A program made the translations under genes and the position numbers. Shown here piece after piece: positions 1-5,289 of a stretch of DNA of 5,289 bases; position 1 is the first letter of the stretch; each line of letters starts with the position of its first letter. The stretch is from the NCBI GenBank assembly GCA_020050895.1, contig JAGVJW010000291.1:1-5289 (forward strand). Direction: 5' to 3'. A model generated the notes under the pieces. That model was not told where the DNA came from, did no database searches, and saw only the letters and a program-made list of their open reading frames with translations. Source of the stretch: a bacterium (GTDB lineage: Bacteria; Bacteroidota; Ignavibacteria; Kapaibacteriales; Kapaibacteriaceae).

Positions 1-3000
1 CACGCGGTGCACCTGTAACCATTCAGAGCATTGCAAAAAGCGATCCTGTTTTTTCACTCCAGCCAACAATTGAACCAGGTACTGTTCTTCAGCCCGACCA
101 GTCGATTGATGTCACTGTTGCGTTTTCTGGAGCGGCTACCATTCACTTCGGCACGTTTACGGTTACTTCTAATGGTTGCGAAGTGCTGCCCCTGTATGTT
201 CGCGGCGGATTGTCGCCACAGGGACAGACCATCAAACTTCTGAAACCAAACGGAGGAGAATCGTTTGTGGCCGGACTGGATACATTGATTGAATGGACGA
301 ATACGTTGCCGGCAGACCCCGTTCGCATTGAGATGAGTGCCGATGCCGGATCCACATGGTCAACAATCACAGAGAATGCACGGGGCAATTCATATAAATG
401 GACAGCAGGACCGGTTACCAGTGCTAATTCCTTGATCCGGGTTCAACACACACTCATCGATTCTGCGAACATTGCTGTGCTTCGTGGACATATTAATTCT
501 GTTTACAGTGCAGCTTTCGACAAAACCGGACAGCGTGTTGTTACAGGAGGTAACGACGGCACTGTTCGCGTTTGGAATTCAGTTACCGGCGTGGAGGAAC
601 GTCAGCTCGGGACTCACCAGGGTTGGGTTTGGGCCATTGCTACGCATCCAACCCAGTCTATTGCTGCCTCAGGCGGATACGACGGAACAGTGCGTGTGTG
701 GGACATCAATACAGGCGAGAGAATTGTTACCATCAAAACTGATTCGCGTGTATGGAGCGTGGACTTTTCTCCCACATTGAATCATCTTGCTATAGGAATC
801 GAACGATCGCTGATGATTGTTAATACCTCCGATTGGACTACGATAAACACAATTGCATCTCCCGACGGACCTGTATATTCTTGCCGATATTCATTGAATG
901 GCGATGTCCTTGTAACCGGTGAAGGCGATAAGGTTATTGTTCGCGATGCCAACACGTGGGAAGTACGACAGACTCTTACAGGCCATGTTGGACCCGTCTA
1001 TGCCGTTGCTGCATCACCGGATGCTCAAAATGTCTTTTCAGGTGGCGCAGATTTCATTGTTCGAAAATGGGATGTTGCAACCGGTGCTGAACTGTCGAAA
1101 ACATCGAGTGCTATTGCCGCAATTCTTGCTTTAGATATTACTTCGGATGGAACACGACTTTTATTGGGTGAGGGAGATGGAACGGCTAAGCTGCTCAACG
1201 CTGCTGGCATGACGCTCGTCAGCACCTTGGCAGGTCATCTGGGTCCCGTCTATGCATCGCGGTTTAACTCAAATGGTTCGCGCATAGTTACCGCTTCGTC
1301 TGATGAGACAGCTCGTGTTTGGAACATCGCCGGATTGGCAATGGCACAAGACGTCAGCGACGCAACATTTCGAATTGTTGGCGGCAATGCTGGCGTTACT
1401 GATATTAAACATGGTGACGTAGCGATTGGATTGGGCAACGATGTTACGACGTCTGTGATCACCAATACCGGTTCAGATCCGCTCGTTATCAAGTCGGTGC
1501 GGCTTGTGAGTGGTGATGTGGATGAATTTTCAATTCTCACTTCAGTGCCTCAAACCATACTCAATCCTTCCAACTCCCTTGCTCTCGAAACAACCTTCAC
1601 ACCAAAGTCTTCCTCTAATCGTGCCGCAAGCATCCAGGTTGTAACAGGCACAGGCACTAAGCAGGTAGACATTACAGGTAATGGCCTTCCAGCCAGCATC
1701 TCCTTTCCAACTGTAGTTGATTTCGGACGCCAGCTCGCAAATCAGGCCGTTGTCGACACGACGATTAATATCAATGCACCAGCAAGTGCCGGAACAGTCG
1801 AGATAACTCGCACGTTGCTTCTGGGGGAACAGTCTGGTGAATTCTTTCTGGTAAGTGGCGGTGGCTCCTTCTCCGTTAGCGCAGCAAACCCGCGCCAAAT
1901 GCTGATTAGATTCTCTCCCACAACCTTCGGAAGGTTTGCAGCGTGGGTGGAATTCACACTTGGAGACGGCAGTAAATCAACTCTTCGTTTGTATGGCGAG
2001 GGGGCTGGTGATGCGCAAATTTCATCGTCTGATCAGTCCCTACTGTTTTTAACTGACCGATGTAGAGCTTCGTCCGTCACCGATTCTGTTACATTTTTGA
2101 ATACGGGAACATCGACACTACAATTGTACGCTGCTTCTATTGCAGGTACAGATGCCTCCGAATTCAAACTCATTGAACCACAAGCCTTTCCACTTAGCCT
2201 GGATGCTCAGGAGAAGCGGACGTTTATCATTCGTTTTTCACCGGCAGAATCTGGACTTAAAGATGCCAGGTTAGTCGTTTCTTCTAACGCCGTCGATGCC
2301 TCTGGCGGAATCACTGTCATCCCATTTGTTGCACGCAAAGATTCAGTTTCGTTTGAACTGTCTAAAACATCTGTAATTTTCGATAATGTCAACGAAGGTA
2401 ATTCTGCTATACAATCCATACAGATCATCAACACGGGCACAACGAGCCTGCGATGGGCTCCAACACCTATTGACCTTGGAGATTTTCGAATAGAGTCTAT
2501 CGAACCATCAACCACGCCTTCTAATGGACAGTCGGAAGTTGTCATAAAATTTAAGGGTGGTATTGTTGGGCAAAGCTATTCGACTTCGTACATGTTTGTT
2601 GATTCTATTTGCCAGCGTTCTGCCAGACTAGACATATCGGCTACTGTGAAGAGTTATATCGGGCTGACGTTAGCGATTGACACCGTTATCGGCAGTATCG
2701 GCAAGGGTGTTACTGTGCCAATCCGATTATCCGACAAAGTAAATTTTGATAGAACTGAGGTTACCGAAATTCAAGCCAGGCTTCGTATTAACGGTACAAT
2801 ACTCACGCCTTTAAGCCCCAGTAGTCCTGGTACATTTGGCACTGATGGCTCGCGTGTGTTCGACGTAACGATTCCCATTCCCCAATCCGGCGATATTGCT
2901 CTGCTCCTTCCCTTTAATGTTACGTGGGGTAACGATACGGCTTCCACAATCGAGGTTGATTCCGTTTGGACGAATGATACTCTAACATTCAAAACCAAGA

Positions 3001-3329
3001 ACGGCATGGTGCTGATCGACAATATTTGCTACCAGGGTGGACCTCGGCTTCTTGTCCGGCCCTCGCAGGGACCTGCGCGAGTGCGTGTAAATCCGCAGCC
3101 GGCCACGGATAATGCAGTCATTGAGTTAATCATTATTGAGGCGGGACTAACAACGGTCGATTTGTTTGATGTTTCAGGAAGGATGGTGCAGTCGCTTGTG
3201 CAAAGAAACCTGACGCCCGGCACCTACTTTATTCCGTTCGATACATCATCGCTTGAAGCTGGGGCGTACACAATCCATCTAACGACGCCAACGCAGCAAA
3301 TCTCACAACAATTGAGTGTGGTGCGTTAA
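1..3329 (+). CDS. Large secreted Ig/WD40 repeat protein with T9SS C-terminal sorting domain (5'-truncated)
   Basis: The frame beginning at base 3 is open to the left edge and stops with TAA at 3327-3329, giving about 1108 visible codons. The GTG at 183 is not a credible start because the sequence before it encodes the second half of an ASH-like Ig domain (a pattern like 'PTIEPGTVLQPDQSIDVTV', then a closing strand ending 'LYVRGG'). Domain order: end of ASH-like domain (3-~212), KNH-type Ig domain (~231-470), seven WD40-like blades (474-~1340), last strand of the KNH-type domain (1347-1379), four ASH Ig domains (1395-2654), a possible cohesin-like beta-sandwich (~2655-3050) and a T9SS sorting domain (3081-3326). 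No membrane segment or catalytic motif is seen. The protein is expected to cross the inner membrane by Sec (signal peptide outside the window) and the outer membrane by T9SS, then act at the surface or outside the cell, probably in binding or adhesion. Ligand unknown. Secreted, T9SS-sorted class: high confidence; specific role: unassigned. Confidence 0.93.
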   Translation, partial: RGAPVTIQSIAKSDPVFSLQPTIEPGTVLQPDQSIDVTVAFSGAATIHFGTFTVTSNGCEVLPLYVRGGLSPQGQTIKLLKPNGGESFVAGLDTLIEWTNTLPADPVRIEMSADAGSTWSTITENARGNSYKWTAGPVTSANSLIRVQHTLIDSANIAVLRGHINSVYSAAFDKTGQRVVTGGNDGTVRVWNSVTGVEERQLGTHQGWVWAIATHPTQSIAASGGYDGTVRVWDINTGERIVTIKTDSRVWSVDFSPTLNHLAIGIERSLMIVNTSDWTTINTIASPDGPVYSCRYSLNGDVLVTGEGDKVIVRDANTWEVRQTLTGHVGPVYAVAASPDAQNVFSGGADFIVRKWDVATGAELSKTSSAIAAILALDITSDGTRLLLGEGDGTAKLLNAAGMTLVSTLAGHLGPVYASRFNSNGSRIVTASSDETARVWNIAGLAMAQDVSDATFRIVGGNAGVTDIKHGDVAIGLGNDVTTSVITNTGSDPLVIKSVRLVSGDVDEFSILTSVPQTILNPSNSLALETTFTPKSSSNRAASIQVVTGTGTKQVDITGNGLPASISFPTVVDFGRQLANQAVVDTTININAPASAGTVEITRTLLLGEQSGEFFLVSGGGSFSVSAANPRQMLIRFSPTTFGRFAAWVEFTLGDGSKSTLRLYGEGAGDAQISSSDQSLLFLTDRCRASSVTDSVTFLNTGTSTLQLYAASIAGTDASEFKLIEPQAFPLSLDAQEKRTFIIRFSPAESGLKDARLVVSSNAVDASGGITVIPFVARKDSVSFELSKTSVIFDNVNEGNSAIQSIQIINTGTTSLRWAPTPIDLGDFRIESIEPSTTPSNGQSEVVIKFKGGIVGQSYSTSYMFVDSICQRSARLDISATVKSYIGLTLAIDTVIGSIGKGVTVPIRLSDKVNFDRTEVTEIQARLRINGTILTPLSPSSPGTFGTDGSRVFDVTIPIPQSGDIALLLPFNVTWGNDTASTIEVDSVWTNDTLTFKTKNGMVLIDNICYQGGPRLLVRPSQGPARVRVNPQPATDNAVIELIIIEAGLTTVDLFDVSGRMVQSLVQRNLTPGTYFIPFDTSSLEAGAYTIHLTTPTQQISQQLSVVR
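231..470 (+). other. Kre9/KNH-type Ig-like domain (first part)
   Basis: This segment shows the hallmarks of the Ser-Thr-rich GPI-anchored/KNH-type Ig domain found in bacterial secreted proteins: an opening 'LKPNGGESF' followed by 'GLDTLIEW', a central 'VRIEMSADAGSTW' (the usual V-x-I-x-x-S-x-D-G-x-T-W pattern), and 'YKWTAGP' leading into 'SLIRV'. In this family the domain normally closes with a strand like 'SD-S-x-x-F-x-I'. Here that element appears only at 1347-1379, after the propeller. The name reflects the family's yeast relatives and does not imply a GPI anchor in bacteria. Confidence 0.72.
474..1340 (+). repeat. Seven tandem WD40-like repeats (seven-bladed beta-propeller)
   Basis: Seven units spaced 120-132 bases apart begin near 474, 606, 732, 852, 975, 1101 and 1227. 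Blades 1, 2, 5 and 7 are textbook: blades 1, 5 and 7 have a GH dipeptide (RGH, TGH, AGH), blade 2 has GTH, and all four end in RVWN, RVWD, RKWD or RVWN. Blades 3, 4 and 6 keep length and hydrophobic pattern but lose GH and the terminal W-D (endings near 'LMIVN', 'VIVRD', 'AKLLN'). Blades 1 and 2 share 'DGTVRVW'; blades 4, 5 and 7 share 'GPVY'. The underlying codons often differ at third positions, so the similarity is maintained at protein level. Seven units match the usual closed propeller. WD40 propellers are protein- or ligand-binding scaffolds; no enzymatic residues are seen. Confidence 0.92.
1347..1379 (+). other. Probable final strand of the KNH-type Ig domain, resumed after the propeller
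   Basis: The encoded 'QDVSDATFRIV' matches the closing element typical of KNH-type Ig domains (SD-x-S/D-x-x-F-x-I), yet no complete Ig domain of that type lies immediately before it; the propeller does. The simplest reading is that the propeller sits in the loop before the last strand of the domain that starts at 231. An alternative is a chance resemblance, since 'IDSANIAVL' at the front of blade 1 could itself serve as the closing strand. Confidence 0.5.
1395..2654 (+). repeat. Four tandem ASH-type ('choice-of-anchor D') Ig-like domains
   Basis: Four units of roughly 104-112 residues can be marked at about 1395-1688, 1689-2006, 2007-2342 and 2343-2654. Each runs from a strand with a 'NTG'-like turn ('VITNTGSDPLVI', 'VTFLNTGTSTLQL', 'IQIINTGTTSLRW'; degenerate in unit 2) through an 'EF' element ('DEFSI', 'GEFFLV', 'SEFKLI', 'GDFRI') to a strand such as 'TTFTPKS', 'IRFSPTTFG', 'IRFSPAESG' or 'VIKFKG', and ends on a strand often finishing with 'GNG' or 'GEG'. 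This is the classic layout of ASH/HYDIN/choice-of-anchor D domains, which in bacterial surface proteins usually act as a stalk. The sequences are well diverged from each other, so this is an old repeat, not a recent DNA duplication. Confidence 0.82.
2655..3050 (+). other. Possible cohesin-like beta-sandwich domain
   Basis: After the ASH units comes a different beta-rich segment opening 'LAIDTVIGSIGKGVTVPI', then 'TEIQARLRINGTILTPL', and closing near 'GMVLIDNIC'. The pattern of a first strand, a 'VPI' strand, then 'I-x-A-x-L-x-(Y/I)N-x-x-x-L-x-P' resembles cohesin or cohesin-like carbohydrate-binding folds. The match is by eye and weak; it could equally be an unassigned Ig-like spacer placed before the sorting domain. 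There is no dockerin-like calcium loop in this window. Confidence 0.35.
3081..3326 (+). other. T9SS type A C-terminal sorting domain
   Basis: The last 82 residues match the Por secretion system (T9SS) type A signal: an opening 'VRVNPQPATD' (the N-P-x-P/A motif), a middle strand 'TTVDLFDVSGRMVQSL' (V-x-(I/L)-(Y/F)-D-x-x-G-R-x-V), then 'LTPGTYFIPFDTSSLEAG' and 'AYTIHLTT' (L-x-x-G-x-Y-x-(I/L)), ending 'QQLSVVR'. In characterised Bacteroidota this domain directs the protein through the T9SS translocon and is removed by the sortase-like PorU, with attachment to A-LPS or release. It is therefore good evidence for export to the surface or medium and for a host with T9SS. Confidence 0.92.
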
Positions 3330-3331
3330 TG
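3312..3331 (+). promoter_or_regulatory. TAATG stop-start overlap and start region of the second gene
   Basis: The stop TAA (3327-3329) and the next ATG (3329-3331) share one base. No clear AGGAGG-type ribosome site precedes the ATG; the best purine stretch is a weak 'gagtgtggtg' at 3314-3323, as is common in Bacteroidota, which depend little on Shine-Dalgarno pairing. The arrangement favours translational coupling by reinitiation and rules out a separate promoter or terminator between the genes, other than one hidden in the end of gene 1. The ATG choice is supported by an immediate, well-formed signal peptide. Confidence 0.8.
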
Positions 3332-3409
3332 AAAACATCTTTACAATCGTCCGTACGCCTCGTTATCTTGTTCATTGTTGCAGCCTTTTCACTAACGTCA
3401 CTAAAAGCT
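3329..3409 (+). other. Sec signal peptide of the OmpA-family protein
   Basis: The first 27 residues have a short charged n-region (Lys2, Arg10), a hydrophobic core 'LVILFIVAAFSL' and a polar end 'TSLKA', followed by Gln28. Cleavage by signal peptidase I after Ala27, leaving an N-terminal Gln, is typical of Bacteroidota exported proteins. No lipobox cysteine is present, so this is not a lipoprotein. Confidence 0.87.
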
Positions 3410-5289
3410 CAGGTTCAACAGTCAACTGCAGGGAAGGCGCGCTTTGGAGTATTTGGAAATGTTGATTACACCCTAAACGTAGCATCGTTCAGCCAGTTGC
3501 CCGGAGTACCAAACTGCTGTCCTGAATTCACGGGCGATGCAGACCTTGGCTGGCTCGGCGGTGTGAGTTTCGTAGACCCACTGAGCGAATCGCTTTCCCT
3601 GCATGTTAGAATGCACTACTGGTCCTTTGGTGCATCGTTCAGCGAGATGCAAACACAACCCATTGTGGATCTGCAAGGAGGTCCAGCCACTGCAACTCTC
3701 CAGCACGATTTGAACGCTTCGTTCTCACAAATCAGCTTCGAACCACTCATCGGCTATCGTCTGGCTAAAGATTTTTCCTTGTTAGGGGGCATCACAGCGG
3801 GATACATTTTTTCATCTACCTACGACCAGGTTGAAACTCTTGTTGAACCCGCAGATGGAGTGTTCTCCACCAACTCGCGCCAGCGAAATGCATCAAGTGG
3901 CAATATTCCCGATGCTAATTCCTTCGGCATTGGCTTGTCCCTGGGCGCTTCGTACGATCTTCCCCTCAACGCTGAGCGTACTGCATTCGTGAGTCCGGAG
4001 GTGTTGCTTACCCTTTCGCCATTAGACCTTGTTAGAGGCATTTCTTGGTCGGCACAACACGTCCGCGCAGGACTCGCGTTTTCATTCATTCCTCCCGCAA
4101 TTGTAGATACTCTTTCTGAAATCGAGCTGTATGACTTTGCACGGACAATCACGCCCCCTGCTAAGGGTGACCCAGGTGTTGCGTTTATATCAAGCCTAAC
4201 CGTAAACGGTTTGTCTGCCGACGGTAAGGTCACGCCGGTGTCGGCAATTCGCATTGAAGAGTTTGCTTCTACAAGAATTCGTCCACTGCTCCCCTACGTG
4301 TTCTTTGACCATGGTTCGTCAAGCATTCCGCCGCGATATAGATCACTGAGATCCGATCAGGTGAATGACTTTAGCATGAACAACTTTTATAACATCGATG
4401 CTATCAGTACTTACTATCACATGCTCAACATTGTTGGGAAGAGGATGCAGGACAATCCTGGAGCAACCATTACTGTTTCGGGCTACATAGACGATAGCGA
4501 AGCGGATAAAGGTGCGGGCCTGGCTCGGAGTCGGGCCGATGCGGTTCAGTCCTACATCACGGATACATGGGATATCAGTGCCGATAGGATTACTGTTGTT
4601 GCTCGCTCCATGCCGGAAAGTGCATCGAATACAAATGAAGCCGACGGACGGGCTGAGAATCGAAGGGTTGAGATAACATCAAACGACATCGGTATCCTTG
4701 CACCTGTCGAATCTGTCGATACATTACGGTCGCCGAATCCGGCTGGCCTAAAGCTTCAGCCGTCTATCGATCCTCAGGTTCCCATTGCATCGTGGACGGT
4801 GTTTGTTTCTGTCAACGATAGGCTGATCAAAACTTTTCATGGTTCGAATCCAGTCCCGCCGTCTCTGGAATGGAACATCAGCGAACGTATGATTTTCATT
4901 CCGCGCGGATCGACAGAAATGAAAACAATGCTCGCAGTTCGCGACTCAAATGGCGCTGTAATTCCATCAACATCGCGATCTATTGCCTTGAATGAAATTA
5001 CGCTCGACGACAAGGCAAAATCGGGTGGTGTCGATAAGAGCATCGACAAGTACTCGCTCATCCTGTTTGGCTTCGGCAAGTCCGATCTTACAGATGAGCA
5101 CAAGAGAATCCTTGGCGAGATTAAGAAACGTATCGTGCCGGGCGCCACAGTAAGCGTCCTTGGTTATACCGATAAAACAGGTGATGACGATTTTAATCTC
5201 AGACTCAGCGATCAGCGAGCAAAGAACGTTGCACGAGATCTGGGTCAGCCGGAATCGGTAACCAAAGCCGTTGGTGAAGCGCTGCCACA
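3329..5289 (+). CDS. Outer-membrane beta-barrel protein with two OmpA-like peptidoglycan-binding domains (3'-truncated)
   Basis: This frame is open from ATG 3329 to the right edge: 653 complete codons and no stop. Order: signal peptide (residues 1-27, cut likely after LKA before Gln28); beta-barrel (~37-253) of alternating aromatic/glycine strands such as 'ARFGVFGNVDYTL', 'LSLHVRMHYWSFGA' and 'VRAGLAFSFIP'; linker beta-domain (~257-318); OmpA-like domain 1 (~319-450); Ig-like spacer (~471-560, with W489 and W515); and OmpA-like domain 2 (~574 onward), cut before its end. It is about twice the size of classical OmpA because of the extra domains. Likely role: an envelope protein with its barrel in the outer membrane and OmpA domains holding peptidoglycan. 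Coupled to the upstream T9SS cargo gene, it may anchor, receive or help export that protein; this is inference. The PorP/SprF-type partner of T9SS cargo is a rough analogy, but those serve type B signals and usually lack two OmpA domains. Confidence 0.92.
   Translation, partial: MKTSLQSSVRLVILFIVAAFSLTSLKAQVQQSTAGKARFGVFGNVDYTLNVASFSQLPGVPNCCPEFTGDADLGWLGGVSFVDPLSESLSLHVRMHYWSFGASFSEMQTQPIVDLQGGPATATLQHDLNASFSQISFEPLIGYRLAKDFSLLGGITAGYIFSSTYDQVETLVEPADGVFSTNSRQRNASSGNIPDANSFGIGLSLGASYDLPLNAERTAFVSPEVLLTLSPLDLVRGISWSAQHVRAGLAFSFIPPAIVDTLSEIELYDFARTITPPAKGDPGVAFISSLTVNGLSADGKVTPVSAIRIEEFASTRIRPLLPYVFFDHGSSSIPPRYRSLRSDQVNDFSMNNFYNIDAISTYYHMLNIVGKRMQDNPGATITVSGYIDDSEADKGAGLARSRADAVQSYITDTWDISADRITVVARSMPESASNTNEADGRAENRRVEITSNDIGILAPVESVDTLRSPNPAGLKLQPSIDPQVPIASWTVFVSVNDRLIKTFHGSNPVPPSLEWNISERMIFIPRGSTEMKTMLAVRDSNGAVIPSTSRSIALNEITLDDKAKSGGVDKSIDKYSLILFGFGKSDLTDEHKRILGEIKKRIVPGATVSVLGYTDKTGDDDFNLRLSDQRAKNVARDLGQPESVTKAVGEALP
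4283..4678 (+). other. OmpA-like domain 1 (peptidoglycan-associated)
   Basis: Residues ~319-450 start with a 'PLLPYVFFDHGSSSIP' strand, the usual F-x-F-x-x-x-S-x-x-(I/L) entry of OmpA C-terminal domains. The binding region reads 'GYIDDSEADKGAGLARSRADAV': Asp388 stands for the Asp of the GHTD motif and Arg402 for the Arg of LSxxRAxxV. These two contact diaminopimelate in OmpA-family structures. Departures are Ile for Thr before the Asp, Gly for the usual Asn three residues before Leu398, and Ala for the Ser of LS. The domain closes with 'DGRAENRRVEI', the normal exit motif. Confidence 0.88.
5048..5289 (+). other. OmpA-like domain 2 (canonical motif, cut by window edge)
   Basis: From about residue 574 the sequence again enters an OmpA-type fold: 'YSLILFGFGKSDLT', a helix 'DEHKRILGEIKKRI', then 'GYTDKTGDDDFNLRLSDQRA'. 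This is the full consensus, with Asp615 and Arg630 in the diaminopimelate-binding positions and the Asn623/Leu626-Ser627 pair intact. The visible part ends at 'VGEALP', just before the expected loop and closing NRRV- or RTV-type strand, so some tens of codons at least should follow beyond the window. Confidence 0.88.

Noticed and set aside
183..185. GTG at 183 as the start of the first gene
   Set aside because: The same frame is open to the left edge and the upstream codons encode a continuous ASH-like Ig domain, so this is an internal valine codon; the real start is outside the window.
31..1134. Plus-strand open frames in other frames at 31-243, 472-780 and 919-1134
   Set aside because: They are out of frame with the Ig/WD40 coding sequence, which has clear domain matches over the same bases.
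597..1320. Recent tandem DNA duplication within the WD40 region
   Set aside because: The repeats are visible at protein level, but even the best-matching segments (the DGTVRVW of blades 1 and 2) differ at many third codon positions, so there is no recent DNA repeat.
1542..1957. Overlapping minus-strand open frames of 118 and 71 residues opposite the ASH repeats
   Set aside because: They are antisense to a clear Ig-repeat coding frame and overlap each other; the composition is low-information and cysteine-rich in one, typical of shadow translation.
3300..3345. Promoter or terminator between the two genes
   Set aside because: The genes overlap by one base, there is no hairpin followed by a T-run, and no separate promoter elements could be recognised.
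3820..4254. 144-residue open frame on the minus strand opposite the OmpA-family gene
   Set aside because: It lies wholly antisense to a well-supported coding frame, its product has no recognisable domain or signal, and no start region stands out; best seen as a shadow.

Overview
The window holds two long plus-strand reading frames, arranged head to tail and both cut by the window edges. They fill essentially all 5289 bases, with no intergenic space, RNA gene, mobile element, CRISPR array or terminator visible. Base composition is balanced (roughly half G+C by eye). The architecture points to a Gram-negative bacterium of the Bacteroidota/FCB group with a type IX secretion system (T9SS). The combination of ASH-type Ig repeats, a secreted WD40 propeller, a T9SS C-terminal sorting domain and a large OmpA-family protein recalls Candidatus Kapabacteria/Ignavibacteria-type genomes. 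That lineage call is an inference from domain style, not from a marker gene.

Region 1 (1-3329) is the 3' part, about 1108 codons, of a very large secreted protein. In order it carries the end of an ASH-like Ig domain, a Kre9/KNH-type Ig domain, seven WD40-like blades of about 41 residues each, four more ASH-type ('choice-of-anchor D') Ig domains, a possible cohesin-like beta-sandwich, and an 80-residue T9SS type A sorting domain. The final strand of the KNH-type domain seems to resume only after the last WD40 blade, so the propeller looks inserted into a loop of that Ig domain. The true start lies upstream of the window.

Region 2 (3329-5289) starts on an ATG that shares one base with the stop codon of gene 1 (TAATG), so the two are very probably co-transcribed and translationally coupled. 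It encodes at least 653 residues: a signal peptide, an outer-membrane beta-barrel, a periplasmic linker domain, a first OmpA-like peptidoglycan-binding domain, an Ig-like spacer, and a second, more canonical OmpA-like domain cut by the right edge.

Together the genes read as a cell-envelope module: a T9SS-exported surface or extracellular adhesin-like protein displaying a propeller on an Ig stalk, coupled to an outer-membrane protein that can grip peptidoglycan through two OmpA domains. A physical partnership between the two products (anchor, receptor or secretion partner) is suggested by the coupling but is not shown by the sequence.
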